From: Gigantopelta aegis
Lineage: Eukaryota; Mollusca; Gastropoda; Neomphalida; Peltospiridae
Assembly: GCF_016097555.1 (NCBI RefSeq)
Contig: NC_054703.1
Location: 11,021,957-11,085,956, forward strand
Direction: 5' to 3'
Length of the DNA: 64,000 nt
Part shown: in pieces, positions 43,247 through 55,405 of the stretch
Layout: every line of letters starts with the position of its first letter
Numbering within the stretch: position 1 is the stretch's first letter
Program-made: the position numbers and the translations under genes
The notes under the pieces: model-generated
What the model was told of the DNA's origin: nothing
The model's database searches: none
Seen by the model: only the letters and a program-made list of their open reading frames with translations

Positions 43247-44558
43247 CACCCTCTATCTGATAGAGACAGAGGGCGAGTATAACTGATACAGAGGGCGAGT
43301 ATAACTGATATAGAGGGCGAGTATAAAATATAGAGTTAGAGGGCGAGTATAACTGGTAGAGATTGAGGGCGAGTATAATATATTGACAGAGGGTAAATAT
43401 AACTCGTAGAGATGGAGGGAGAGCATAACTGATATAGATAGACTGCAAGTATAACACATAGAAATAGAGGGCGAATAGTACTAACAGAGATGGAGGACGA
43501 GTATAAGTGATATAGATAGAAGCGATTATAACTGATAGAGATGGAGGACGAGTATAAGTGATACAGATAGAAGCGATTATAACTGATAGAGATGGAGGGC
43601 GATTATAACTGATAGAGATGGAGGGCGATTATAACTGATAGGGATGGAGGGTAAGTGTAACTGGTAGAGATGGAGGACGAGTATAAGTGATATAGATAGA
43701 AGCGATTATAACTGATAGAGATGGGGGGCGATTATAACTGATAGGGATGGAGGGTAAGTGTAACTGGTAGAGACAGAGGACGAGTATAAGTGATACAGAT
43801 AGAAGCGATTATAACTGATAGAGATGGAGGGCGATTATAGCTGATAGAGATGGAGGACGAGTATAAGTGATACAGATAGAAGCGACTATAACTGATAGAG
43901 ATGGAGGACGAGTATAAGTGATACAGATAGAAGCGATTATAACTGATAGAGATGGAGGACGATTATAACTCATAGAGATGGAGGGTAAGTGTAACAGGTA
44001 CAGATGGAGGACGAGTATAAGTGATACAGATAGAAAAGATTATAACTGATAGAGATAGAGGGTAAGTGTAACTGGTAGAGATGGAGGACGAGTATAACTG
44101 ATATAGATAGACAGTAAGTATAACACATAGAAGTAGAGGGCGAATAGTACTAATAGAGATGAAGGGCGAGTATAAGTGATACAGATAGAAGCGATTATAA
44201 CTGATAGGGATGGAGGGTAAGTGTAACTGGTAGAGATGGATGACGAGTATAACTGATACAGATAGAAGCGATTATAACTGATAGAGATGGAGGACGAGTA
44301 TAAGTGATACAGATAGAAGCGATTATAACTGATATAGATGGAGGGCGATTATAACTCATAGAGATAGAGGGCAAGTGTAACTGGTAGATGCAGGACGAGT
44401 ATAAGTGATATAGATAGAAGCGATTATAACTGATAGAGATGGAGGACGAGTATAAGTGATACAGGTAGAAGCGAGTATAACTGATAGAGATAGAGGGTAA
44501 GTATAACTGGTAGAGATGGAGGACGAGTATAAGTGATACAGATAGAAGCGATTATAAC
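43247..44558. repeat. 26-bp minisatellite, array 2a, about 50 copies with a higher-order pattern
   Basis: Same family as array 1. Many units alternate as GAGGACGAGTATAAGTGATA and ACAGATAGAAGCGATTATAA, giving a dimer of about 50 bp that recurs a dozen times. Confidence 0.93.
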
Positions 44559-44807
44559 AGGCAGCAAGGGATCTTTTATTTGCGCTTCCCACAGGCATGA
44601 TAGCACAAACCATGGAATTTGTTGAACCAGTTATGGATCACTGGTCGGTGCAAGTGGTTTACACCTACCCATTGAGCCTTGCGGAGCACTCACTCAGGGT
44701 TTGGAGTCGGTATTTGGATTAAAAATCCCATGCCTCGACTGGGATCCGAACCTAGTACCTACCAGCCTGCAGACCGATGGCTTCACCACGACGCCACCGA
44801 GGCCGGT
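44559..44807 (-). mobile_element. SINE, S1 family, truncated, inside array 2
   Basis: Starts within the body (GGCAGCAAGGGATCTTTTAT) and runs to a good tRNA-like head at the right (minus strand GGCGTCGTGGTGAAGCCATC, GGTTCGGATCCC). The tail part is missing. Confidence 0.8.
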
Positions 44808-45565
44808 ACTAACAAAGACAAAGGAATAAACAAAAACTGCAGTTAGGTATTCATTGATGTGAACAATTATTGTTTTTCTACAAATTTACTTTTGCGTAAT
44901 CGTATTGTTTAATGTCCGCAACGATATCTCTTGACACGCGGGTGTCGGCTGACTCTGAAGCGTGACGTATATTCGTACCAAGAGCTGTCCTCAGTTCAGC
45001 CAACGAACGTTCTTCCTAACGTTTGCGAACTATTTGACTGGTGTTCGTCATGTCAATTTGGTTTAAAGTGAAGCGCACAAACCAGTCTAGCGAACGTTTT
45101 GTTTTCGCTCGGTCTGGCTGAACCCTGTCCTTGAAATAGCCAACATGTCTTTCGGCCCTGAACTGGCATGTGTATTGAAATTGACACGCTTTGTCGAGCT
45201 GTTTTTATTACTTTGGTTCAAAGATTTTACAAAGTAAAGATAACAAGTTACAGATCTTCCAGACATTGCTGTCATACATGTTGAATGCATGCCGTTAAAT
45301 TAATAACTGTGATTATTAAAATAAGCAAACATTATAAGGCCTACGCTGAATTCTGCATGACACCATTTTTCTGTTACCGGTCACGAGAGTGCCATTACGC
45401 TAATTGAATATTTGGTATTATTATTATATTTGAGGTGTCGGATAGATTATGTAACCGTTTGTTTACATCAGAAGACAGAAAATGGCTTAGCCAAAATTGT
45501 AGCCACTTGCAAATTTTATTGTAAAAAATTAGCCAATGACTAATTTGGCTACCGACAGCGCGAGC
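44808..45565. other. Non-repetitive segment between parts of array 2
   Basis: Holds a fold-back MITE at 44994-45123 and otherwise nothing recognised. Confidence 0.4.
44994..45123. mobile_element. Short fold-back MITE, 130 bp
   Basis: Ends GTTCAGCC and, reversed, GTTCAGCC. Further in, GCGAACTATTTGACTGGT faces, reversed, GTTCGCTAGACTGGTTT. No coding capacity. Target duplication not evident. Confidence 0.45.
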
Positions 45566-46325
45566 CCCGATAGAGGGTAAGTATAACTGGTAGAGATGGA
45601 GGACGAGTATAACTGATATAGATAGAGGGTAAGTATAACACATAGAGATAGAGGGCGAATAGTACTAACAGAGATGGAAGACGAGTATAAGTGATATAGA
45701 TAGAAGCGATTATAACTGATAGAGATAGAGGGTAAGTGTAACTGGTAGAGATGGAGGACGAGTATAACTGATAGAGATGGAGGGCGAGTGTAACTGATAT
45801 AGATGGAGGGCGAGTATAACTGATAGAGATGGAGGGTGAGTGTAACTGATAGAGATGGAGGACGAGTGTAACTGATAGAGATGGAGGGCGAGTGTAACTG
45901 ATATAGATGGAGGACGAGTGTAACTGATAGAGATGGAGGGCGAGTGTAACTGATAGAGATGGACGGAGAGCATAACTGATATAGATAGAGGATAAGTGTA
46001 ACTGATAGAGATAGATGGGGACTATAACTGATAAAGATGGAGGGCGATTATAACTGATAGTGATAGAGATAGAAGCGAGAATAACTGATGTAGATGAAGG
46101 GAGAGTATAACTAATAAAGATGGAGGGCGACTATAAATGATAGCGATAGAGGGCGAAAAAAGCTGATGTAGATAACGGTGGGTATAACTGCTTGGTAGAT
46201 ATAAAGGCGAGTATAACTGATAAAGAGGGAAATGAGTATAAGTATTATATGAAGGGAGAGTATAACTGATAGAGAAAGAGGCTAGTATAATTGATAGAGA
46301 TGAAGATGGAGGGCGAGTAAAATAT
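45566..46325. repeat. 26-bp minisatellite, array 2b, about 29 copies
   Basis: Units with GGGCGAGTGTAACTGATAGA and degenerate ones near the right end. Confidence 0.92.
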
Positions 46326-46372
46326 AACAGGTTTTTTTCCATGACTACGACGTAGCCCAGTGGTGTCGACTA
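46326..46372 (+). mobile_element. SINE tail fragment bordering array 2
   Basis: AACAGGTTTTTTTCCATGAC, TACGACGTAGCCCAGTGGTG and CTAACAAAACA, the same kind of border as at 15936. Confidence 0.45.
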
Positions 46373-46985
46373 ACAAAACAATTTTTAACTTTTTGTAATG
46401 CAAAACATTTATTATATTATCTTCTTTTTTATATAATAATACACGTACGACTATATACAAATAGTGCTTATTTAAATTATATTTAGTGCAAGATATGTTA
46501 CTAGTGTGCATTATGTATATTGGATTAACACGTATGACCCAGAAAGCATTGCAAAACTTAAAGGCAACGGAGAATAACCGCAATTGACCGAATTTCACTG
46601 ACATAACCGACATGTCACAAGAATGAGAGTCCGAACCCGAGTTCTGTTTCGAGTATCAGACATTAAAGACTGTTGCATGATCTACGATAATAAGTTTGTT
46701 AGTTGGCAAAAATAGACAATGATACAAGTTTACAGAGTGACTTACGTGAAACTAAAGCTATTTGGAGAATTGTAATTAATTTGTAAATGAAAATCTCAGA
46801 ACATTTCTCTCATAACTTCAATAAACCTACCAAACAACAATCAGGTCAGCATACATCAACCGGTCCCGAGAAGGCTATTCCGAACGGACCATTCCAAGTG
46901 TAATGATATGCGGACTATGATGAATTTTTTCACCTTTACCGATCTACTCGATTATTGTATTAATATATAAACCATGTTCTTCCCA
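46373..46985. repeat. U-module copy 8
   Basis: Close to 16951-17405: CAGAAAGCATTGCAAAACTT, GAGAGTCCGAACCCGAGTTC, GACTGTTGCATGATCTACGA, AGAAGGCTATTCCGAAC. Confidence 0.55.
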
Positions 46986-46987
46986 AT

Positions 46988-47101
46988 AATTCGGTGGTGT
47001 AGTCATTAAGCCATTGGGCATAAGACTGGTGCATACTAGGTTCACATCCCGGTACCGGCTCCCATCCAAAACAGGTTTAACAACTTAATGGATAGGTGCA
47101 A
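46988..47101 (+). mobile_element. SINE, S3 family, 5' part
   Basis: Head TCGGTGGTGTAGTCATTAAG, GGTTCACATCCCGGTACCGG. It is cut at 47102 by an S1 SINE. Confidence 0.75.
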
Positions 47102-47326
47102 CAGAAAGAAAGAAAAGTTTTATTTAACGACGCACTCAACACATTTTATTTACGGTTATATGGCGTCAGACATATGGTTAAGGACCGCACAGATTTTGAG
47201 AGGAAACCCGCTGTCGCCACTACATGGGCTACTCTTCCGATTAGCAGCAAGGGATCTTTTATTTGCGCTTCGCACAGGCAGGATAGCACAAACCATGGCC
47301 TTTGTTGAACCAGTTATGGATCACTA
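47102..47326 (-). mobile_element. SINE, S1 family, head lost
   Basis: Begins with an AGAAAGAAAG tail at the left, then GTTTTATTTAACGACGCACT through GTTATGGATCAC, where it breaks off into ZNF-unit flank. The tRNA-like head is missing. Confidence 0.8.
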
Positions 47327-47513
47327 CATGTTCCCTACCAGGCCCCACACACTTTCTCTGCAGATCAAGGGTGATAACAAGTACTCTGAGCGTACTACTA
47401 TGACAATACATGTTCCCTACCAGGCCCCACACACTTTCTCTGCAGATCAAGGGTGATAAAAAGTACTCTGAGCGTACTACTATGGCAATACATGTTCCCT
47501 ACCAGGCCCCACA
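47327..47513. repeat. 82-bp tandem repeat, 2.3 copies, from unit flank
   Basis: ACATGTTCCCTACCAGGCCC and TTTCTCTGCAGATCAAGGGT recur 82 bp apart. The single-copy form is at 18770-18805 and 28320-28375. Confidence 0.85.
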
Positions 47514-49075
47514 CGCGTGTAACTACATACAGGGCCGAATTTACTAAGACTATTTATGTGTTACACGCGTGTAACTACACACATACAGAAAGACTAAGAC
47601 GAAACATATAGGCCGAATTTACTAAGACTGTTTATGCCTTACGCGCGTGTAACTACACACATACAGCCTTACAAGTGTGTAACTACGGAGAGGAAATATA
47701 TAGGGCCGAATTTACTAAGACTGTTTATGCCTTACACGCGTGTAACTACACACATACAGAAAGACTAAGACGAAACATATAGGCCGAATTTACTAAGACT
47801 GTTTCTGCCTTACAGGCGTGTAACTACACACATACAGAAAGACGGAGACGAAACATATAGGGCCGAATTTACTAAGACTGTTTATGCCTTACAAGCGTGT
47901 AACTACATACAGGGCCGAATTTACTAAGACTGTTTATGCCTTACACGCGTGTAACTACATACAGGGCCGAATTTACTAAGACTGTTTATGCCTTACACGC
48001 GTGCAACTACACACATACAGAAAGACTAAGACGAAACATATAGGCCGAATTTACTAAGACTGTTTATGCCTTACACGCGTGTAACTACACACATACAGAA
48101 AGACGGAGACGAAACATACAGGGCCGAATTTACTAAGACTGTGTATGCCTTACACGCGTGTAACTACACACATACAGAAAGACGGAGACGAAACATACAG
48201 GGCCGAATTTACTAAGACTGTTTATGCCTTACACGAGTGTAACTACATACAGGGCCGAATTTACTAAGACTGTTTATGTCTTACACGCGTGTAACTACGG
48301 AGACGAAATAAACAGGGCCGAATTTACTAAGAATGTTTATGTCTTACACGCGTGTAACTACGGAGACGAAATATACAGGGCCGAATTTACTAAGACTGTT
48401 TATGCCTTACACGCGTGTAACTACACACATACAGAAAGACGGAGACGAAACATACAGGGCCGAATTTACTAAGACTGTTTATGCCTTACACGCGTGTAAC
48501 TATGGAGACGAAATATACAGGGCCGAATTTACTAAGACTGTTTTTCCCGTACACGCGTGTAACTATGGAGACGAAATATATAGGGCCGTATTTACTAAGA
48601 CTGTTTATGCCTTACGAACGTGTAACTACGGAGACGAATATACAGGGCCGAATTTACTAAGACTGTTTATGCGTTACACGCGTGTAACTATGGAGACGAA
48701 ACATACAGGGCCGAATTTACTAAGACTGTTTATGCCTTACACGCGTGTAACTACATACAGGGCCGAATTTACTAAGACTGTTTATGTCTTACACGCGTGT
48801 AACTACGGAGACGAAATATACAGGGCCGAATTTACTAAGACTGTTTATGCCTTACACGCGTGTAACTACACACATACAGAAAGACGGAGACGAAACATAC
48901 AGGGCCGAATTTACTAAGACTGTTTATGCCTTACACGCGTGTAACTATGGAGACGAAATATACAGGGCCGAATTTACTAAGACTGTTTTTCCCGTACACG
49001 CGTGTAACTATGGAGACGAAATATATAGGGCCGTATTTACTAAGACTGTTTATGCTGAAACACCTGTTTATGACT
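47511..49075. repeat. Satellite C1, 63-bp units (with shorter and longer variants)
   Basis: Unit TTACACGCGTGTAACTAC, GGAGACGAAATATACA, GGGCCGAATTTACTAAGACT, GTTTATGCC. Variants insert ACACATACAGAAAGAC or lack the GGAGACG part. 63 bp keeps a 21-residue peptide repeat open on the plus strand (words such as YRAEFTKTVYALHAC), which I do not regard as a gene. Larger blocks are duplicated: 48240-48600 resembles 48730-49060. Confidence 0.93.
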
Positions 49076-50450
49076 GTTTATGCTTACACGCGTGTAACTA
49101 TGTAAGACTGTTTTTGCCTTACACGCGTGTAACTACACATTTACAATGCTTAAACATCTGTTTATGCCTTACACGCGTGTAACTACATTTATAATGGTTA
49201 AGCATCTGTTTATGCCTTACACGCGTGTAGCGACATACATTTACAATGGTCAAACATATGTTTATGCCTTACACACGTGTAACTACTTACATTTATAATG
49301 GTTAAAGACCTGTTCATGCCGTATACACGTGTAGCTACATACATTTACAATGGTTAAACATGTGTATGCCTTACACGCGTGTAACTACATATATTTACAA
49401 TGGTTAAACACCTGTTTATGCCTTACACGCGTGTAACTACATACATTTACAATGGTTAAACACCTGTTTATGCCTTACACGCCTGTAACTACATACATCT
49501 ACAATAGTTAAACATATGTTTATGCCTTACCCGCGTGTAACTACACACATTTACAATGGTTAAACACGTGTGTGCCTTACACGCGTGTAACTACACACAT
49601 TTACAATGGTTAAACACCTGTTTGTGTCTTACACGCATGTAACTACACACATTTACAATGGTTAAACACCTGTTTGTGCCTAACACGCGTGTAACTACAT
49701 AGATTTACAATGGATAAACACCTGTGTATGCCTTACACGCGTGTAACTACACACATTTACAATGGTTAAACACCCGGTTATGCCTTACACGCGTATAACT
49801 ACATACATTTACAATGGTTAAACACCTGTTTATGCCTTACACGCCTGTAACTACATACATCTACAATAGTGAAACATATGTTTATGCCTTACCCGCGTGT
49901 AACTACACACATTTACAATGGTTAAACACATGTGTGTGCCTTACACGCGTGTAACTACACACATTTACAATGGTTAAACACCTGTTTGTGTCTTACACGC
50001 ATGTAACTACACACATTTACAATGGTTAAACACCTGTTTGTGCCCAACACGCGTGTAACTACATATATTTACAATGGATAAACACCTGTGCATGCCTTAC
50101 ACGCGTGTAACTACACACATTTACAATGGTTAAACACCCGGTTATGCCTTACACGCGTATAACTACACACATTTACAATGGTTAAACACGTGTGTGCCTT
50201 ACACGCGTGTAACTACACACATTTACAATGGTTAAACACCTGTTTGTGCCTTACACGCGTGTAACTGCATACATTTACAATGGTTAAATACCTGGCTATG
50301 CCTTACACACGTGTAACTGCACACATTTACAATGGTTAAACACCTGTTTATGCCTTACACGCGTGTAACGACATACATTTACAATGGTTAAACACCTGTT
50401 TATGCCTTACACGCGTATAACTACGCACATTTGCAATGGTTAAACACCCG
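49076..50450. repeat. Satellite C2, 52-bp units
   Basis: Unit TTACACGCGTGTAACTAC, ATTTACAATGGTTAAACAC, CTGTTTATGCC; about 26 copies. It shares the half with the palindrome ACACGCGTGT with C1 but replaces the other half. Confidence 0.93.
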
Positions 50451-51045
50451 CGTTTAAGAAACGCAGGCTTCGTAAATTCGGTCCATAGTTCTCCTGGACC
50501 CAATATCAGAGGTGTAATGTGGGACTGATGGTTTTTGGTTGCAGTCAATATTTGTTGTTACTGTTTGTATGTTCCCTTATCTCTTTCTATTGAAATATTT
50601 CAAATAAGGAACGGATTTTTAGTCAGAAGAAGAAGTAACTCGACAGAAGGAGTAACGCGACAACTTATCCCCATTTCCAACGTTATTCAAACTAAACAAG
50701 AGGCTTCTTCAACAATTTTGTAACACATCGTGTGGTATTTCTTTTTCTTTACCCCAATTCCCAATTCATTCATAACCACCTCCTCACAATTTGAAGTGCC
50801 CTTTCTAATAAAAAAAAATTCAACATGGACAATTTACAACATTATATTACCATGAAAACGCCCTTCTATTTGGAACTCGGATCATTTGCCATCATCAAAC
50901 TCGAACCTGTCCTTTTTAGAATTATGTTACACCCATTTACCGACCTGAGACTAGTTCAAAGAGAGTAACTTTTAGCTACCCTAAGAATTTAAATTTATAT
51001 TGTGTCATCATTGTATATTAATATATCAAATGTCTCCCCATAACC
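50451..51045. repeat. Unit 3' flank, ZnfG copy
   Basis: ACCCAATATCAGAGGTGTAA, TTGGTTGCAGTCAATATTTG, ACTCGGATCATTTGCCATCA and CAAAGAGAGTAACTTTTAGC match ZnfE (28735 onward) and ZnfD (18850 onward). Confidence 0.7.
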
Positions 51046-51440
51046 TCAGTGGTGTAGTGGTTATGTCATTAGACTTTATGCTGGTAAGTACTGAGTTCAT
51101 ATCCCACCTGAGTCAATGGGGGATTTTTCATGCCAGTACCGGCTCCAACCCAGACTGAGTGCACCGCTATGCTCAATGGGTAGGTGTGGGGCCACATACA
51201 CCGAGTTTCACCCACTTCACGGGTGCGATTATGGGTGTGTGTCCCGAGTGTATGACCCCACACGGGGGATGATTACCCAACATGCATTGCCGGTACCGCG
51301 TACCCCGAGCTTGCGTGATACCGAGATAGCTAACTGACAGCAAGCATGGAACACGGATCTGTCAAGTAGTCCCATACCGTAATGGAAATACTGTGACTTC
51401 ATCATTCATCTCATCATCATCCATGTTTGTAATGTCAAAA
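51046..51440 (+). mobile_element. SINE, S4 family, orthologue of 19043-19425
   Basis: Head CAGTGGTGTAGTGGTTATGT, GGTAAGTACTGAGTTC; body ATGGGGGATTTTTCATGCC, CACCGAGTTTCACCCACTTC, tail CATCATCCATGTTTGTAATG. Confidence 0.75.
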
Positions 51441-51494
51441 TAAAATTAAAAAATGTATTTTTCTTTGTGTTAATTGTTAGTGGCGTTTAAAAAT

Positions 51495-51583
51495 ACCCCC
51501 CCCCAAAAAAAAAAAAAAAAAAAAAAACCACTAAAAAAAACCCCACCCAAACAAACAACCCCCACCCAAACAAACCCCCCCCC

Positions 51584-51636
<53 letters not shown>
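51495..51636. repeat. Poly-A / poly-C tract
   Basis: C and A homopolymers ending in about 46 A. Likely assembly-sensitive. Confidence 0.9.
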
Positions 51637-51637
<1 letters not shown>

Positions 51638-51689
51638 ATAAAATAAGTTAGAGGAGCAATTTAAGTTATGGGAGTAATTAATTTTGGTC

Positions 51690-52210
51690 ATGTCTAGGTC
51701 TGTTGAAAGGTTTAGTACCAGTGTAAATCAACACATGCCTTTGAAGTGCTACGTTTTTGACAAAGATGTTTCGCAGACCTCATATTTGAAAGTGTTGGTA
51801 CTAGTGTGAATCAACATATGATGTGTCAAGTGTGACCACCGTTTGACAAACTTTTCACATATGCCACAACTAAAAGACATAACATAAGTGTGAACTAGCG
51901 TATGTTGTTTCAAGTGGAAAATTAGTTTGAAACATTTTGCACAAACCTCACGTTTGAAAGATTTCACATCAGTGTGAATCCACAAACGATATTTCGTGTG
52001 CAACCTTTGTGAGAAACATTTTTCACACATCACAACTAAACGGGTTAACATGTGTCTTTTTTCTAAATGAAAACAATTTCGCACACCCCACAAGTAAGAC
52101 TTCACACCAGTATAAACTGGAATATTTTATTTCAAAAGAAGCTCGGAGACAAAGGTCTTGCACATGCCTCACGTAAAAGGCTTAACACCAGTGTGAATCA
52201 ACATATGTCG
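51690..52210 (-). pseudogene. ZnfG decayed 3' finger region
   Basis: Traces of about six fingers in shifting frames (words HLKQHTLVHTYV, CGICEKFVKRW, HHMLIHT). It shares with ZnfD the same two-base loss in KPFT followed by GMC, at about 52166, showing that this lesion predates their duplication. Confidence 0.7.
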
Positions 52211-52843
52211 TTATATATTACAGAAACATTGTCCACAGTCCTCACATTTGAAAGAGCTAACTCCATTGTGAATGAAGATATGTCTTTTCAAGGTAGAATT
52301 TACTGAGAAACATTTTGCACATACCTCACATTTAAAAGACTTAACCCCAGTGTGGATTAGCAAATGTCTTTTCAAGGAAGAATTGTGTGAGAAACATTTT
52401 GCACACACCTCACAATTAAAAGACTTAACACCAGTGTGAACCAACATATGTTGTTTTAAACCAAAACTGTTAGAGAAACATTTTGCACACACCTCACAAT
52501 TAAAAGACTTAACCCCAGTGTGAACCAACATATGTCGTTTTAAACGATATCTGTTATAGAAACATTGTCCACAGTCCTCACATTTAAACGAGCTAACTCC
52601 AGTGTGGATGAATATATGTCTTTTCAAGTGGGATCCGCGTGAGAAACATTTTGCACAGACCTCACACTGATATGGTTTTTCATCAGTGTGGATCCTCATA
52701 TGCAGCTTAATGTGACACTTGTAAGAGAAACATTTTAAGCACATGCCACATTGGAAAGGTTTCTCAGAAGAATGATCAGTGTTGCTTTCATAATGTTTTG
52801 ATGAGACCTCGCGTTCGACACATCTATCAACAGTGTTTGACAT
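52211..52843 (-). CDS. ZnfG: C2H2 zinc-finger protein, 210 aa, six fingers and a broken seventh
   Basis: Starts MSNTVDRCVEREV, then a 35-residue lead and fingers CGMC, CEVC, CEDC, CEVC, CEVC and CEVC with normal spacing. Finger 7 (CEDCGQCFCNI) loses residues between the Cys pair and the helix and runs into a stop, followed by RHMLIHTGVKPFT and a second stop shared with ZnfD. Upstream the acceptor AG is missing (TTCATTCTTGACTGG) as in ZnfD. A six-finger protein is possible; the locus may equally be a decaying pseudogene. A young SINE sits in its 5' part or intron at 52950-53337. Confidence 0.65.
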   Translation of the reverse strand: MSNTVDRCVEREVSSKHYESNTDHSSEKPFQCGMCLKCFSYKCHIKLHMRIHTDEKPYQCEVCAKCFSRGSHLKRHIFIHTGVSSFKCEDCGQCFYNRYRLKRHMLVHTGVKSFNCEVCAKCFSNSFGLKQHMLVHTGVKSFNCEVCAKCFSHNSSLKRHLLIHTGVKSFKCEVCAKCFSVNSTLKRHIFIHNGVSSFKCEDCGQCFCNI

Positions 52844-52949
52844 GCTGCGTTTTTGACAGTGCACCTTCGTTGTTGTGATCGCTTCCACAATGTCTTATTT
52901 CGTTAGAAGGCTCTCGGACACCAGTCAAGAATGAACATAGTCACGAGAA

Positions 52950-53337
52950 AGAAAGAAAGAAATGTTTTATTTAACGACGCACTCAACACATTTTATTTAC
53001 GGTTATATGGCGTCAGACATATGGTTAAGGACCACACATATTTTGAGAGGAAACCCGCTGTCGCCACTACATGGGCTACTCTTCCGATTAGCAGCAAGGG
53101 ATCTTTTATTTGCGCTTCCCACAGGCAGGATAGCACAAACCATGGCCTTTGTTGAACCAGTTATGGATCACTGGTCGGTGTAAGTGGTTTACACCTACCC
53201 ATTGAGCCTTGCGGAGCACTCACTCAGGGTTTGGAGTCGGTATCTAGATTAAAAATCCCATGCCTCGACTGGGATCCGAACCCAGTACCTACCAGCCTGT
53301 AGACCGATGGCCTGCCACGACGCCACCGAGGCCGGTT
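52950..53337 (-). mobile_element. SINE, S1 family, full length, with perfect 13-bp target duplication
   Basis: Flanked by ATAGTCACGAGAA at 52937-52949 and 53338-53350. Left end is an AGAAAGAAAGAAA tail (the 3' end on the minus strand), right end the tRNA-like head with GGTTCGGATCCC. The ZnfD unit has the empty site at 21206-21217. Confidence 0.92.
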
Positions 53338-53350
53338 ATAGTCACGAGAA

Positions 53351-53863
53351 GTACTGAAACAGAACCAGTAACTAGATAAATAAAACAAAAACAACGACTT
53401 GAATAAGATGCCCAGAAATTTCGTATTTCGATATAACACAACTAACACTCTGTATTTTCTGTAAATGATTTTATTTCTTGAATGGAAAGAAATACTGATG
53501 TGTGTCTAGTGTGTGTTTATAATCAACTAATACATCCTGAAGATAATAGCTACGTTTAATGTCTCATTAGATTTTATACCTAATGTTCGTTTGCAAGGCA
53601 CTAGTGAATTCATGCTATCAGTTTAACATTGGATTAAACTAGAAATGAAAAACAAAATAGTGGAATACTTTCTGAAATGTTTATCTGGTACTCATCATCA
53701 TTCTCTTTTCACACCTATCTTGATCATTTCAACATGTCCTTGTGTATACAAGTTCGGGATTGGAGGGGTGGGGGGTGTGGGGGGGGGGGGGTGTGGGGGT
53801 GTGGAGGCATAACATCTACTGGAGGTAGGGGGTACATACCATATATTTATGTTTATTGATATA
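53351..53863 (-). other. Conserved ZNF intron, ZnfG copy
   Basis: Matches 21218-21680 closely, up to GTTTATTG, where the two units take different insertions. A G-rich tract lies at 53765-53800. Confidence 0.7.
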
Positions 53864-53865
53864 TA

Positions 53866-55405
53866 CTGAACAAAAAAAGAAACTTCCAATTTGTACATAT
53901 AGTATTTGTTGTGTTAAAGAATTCATTGTGTAATGAAATTATACAGGTATTATTAGCCTTGAGCTGTATTATCAGGATTCATGATTTTATCGATTATTTT
54001 TGCACTGTTAATCGTCGACAACGAGAAATTCAATTTGCACGTGCATGCATGGTTCGACATGTCCCGTGTAGTATTCGGTCAATTTGTTTTACTGGTCTTA
54101 CTGACATTGTTGTCAAGTGAACGAAAACGCTTCAAAATTTGTAAAAAAATTAACGTTTTTTACATTGTAGCATTTTTAGTATGCCAAGAATACCCAATAA
54201 TTTACGTGAACGGGCGATTGGCATGCTTGATGCTGGCATGTCGACAGAAGACGTTGCAAGGCATGTTTGGAGTTCTAGTCGAGCGATACGAAATATTTGC
54301 GTAAGATTTCGAACGACAGGAAGCACCAATGACTTGCCACGTCGTGGACGTCCGCGTGTTACAACGCGTGGTCAAGACCACTATATCATGAACACGTATT
54401 TGCGCAATTGATTCCAAACTGCCACTGCTACTGCTGCTAACACACCTGGGCTTCATAATAACCGAATCAGTGGGCAAACTGTTCGTAATCGTCTGCGAGA
54501 GAACGGTTTACATGCATGACGTCCTTACGTCGGATGCGTTTTAACGCAACGTCATCGTCTAAATCGTTTTAATTGGGCACTTGTACACACTCGTTGGATA
54601 CGGCGACGCTGGAATACCGTTCTTTTTGTCGGGTGAATCCAGATTTTCTTGACAACGTGGTGATGGCAGGGTGCGCGTCTACCGTAGGAGAAATGAACGC
54701 TATGCTGACTGTTGTGTTCTTGAACGAGATCGTTTCGGGGGTGGGGGCTCTGTCATGGGCTGGGCAGCCATTGCCCATGGTTATCGTTCACCACTAGTCG
54801 TCACTGATGGCAATTTAAATGCTCAACGTTATCGCGATGACACTCTCGCTCATCACGTCATTCCTCTGTTCCATAACAACGCCAACATCTCGATTTTTCA
54901 GCATGATAATGCCACCTCTCATACAGCTAGAGACACTGTAAATTTTCTTAGGACAAATAACATTGATTTCATTGATGACTGGCCCACTAAAAGTCCTGAT
55001 CTCAACCCCATCGAGCATGTCTGGGATAATCTGGACAGACGATAGAGGCGTCGTCCCAACCCACCCGCTAACGTCAACGAACTTCGTCAAGCGCTCATTC
55101 AGGAATGGAACAATATTCCACAGGCAGAAATCAACACTTTAGTCAATTCTATGCGCTTGCGATGCAATGCAGTGGTCAATTCAAGAGGTGGCCATATCCG
55201 GTATTAAGTGGGTGGGGTTTTTCTTAACCCCTACCACACTTGGTCAAAATTTCTCCCAGTTTCTGTTAACCTATGGCCATGATTTTTGCAACAAACGATG
55301 CATCATGGAACACTCTTTAAACGCATATATAACAATTATTTCCCCGGTTTGTTTTCATCAAGTTATGTTCAAGCAAAGTTAGCGGAAGTTTCTTATTTTG
55401 TTCAG
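53866..55405 (+). mobile_element. Tc1/mariner element 3, 1540 bp, TIRs complete
   Basis: Ends CTGAACAAAAAAAGAAACTT and, reversed, CTGAACAAAATAAGAAACTT, each next to TA (53864-53865, 55406-55407). A different subfamily from element 2. Carries a transposase at 54181-55207. Confidence 0.92.
54181..55207 (+). pseudogene. Transposase of Tc1/mariner element 3, defective
   Basis: MPRIPNNLRERAIGMLDAG, helix-turn-helix region SRAIRNICVRFRTTG and GRPRVTT linker. The frame stops after NTYLRN, again in the middle, and shifts before VYRRRNERYADCCVLERD. Then RFGGGGSVMGWAAIAH (one Gly more than usual and MG for MV), FQHDNATSHTA, SPDLNPIEHVWDNLDRR, another stop, and the family end GGHIRY. All three catalytic blocks can be found but the protein is broken by several changes. 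Confidence 0.87.

Noticed and set aside
45087-45290. 67-codon minus-strand frame as a host exon
   Set aside because: It overlaps the fold-back MITE end and shows no known domain.
48333-48917. 194-codon plus-strand frame with a 21-residue repeat
   Set aside because: Produced by a 63-bp satellite unit; the frame is lost where units vary in length and the neighbouring 52-bp units do not keep it.
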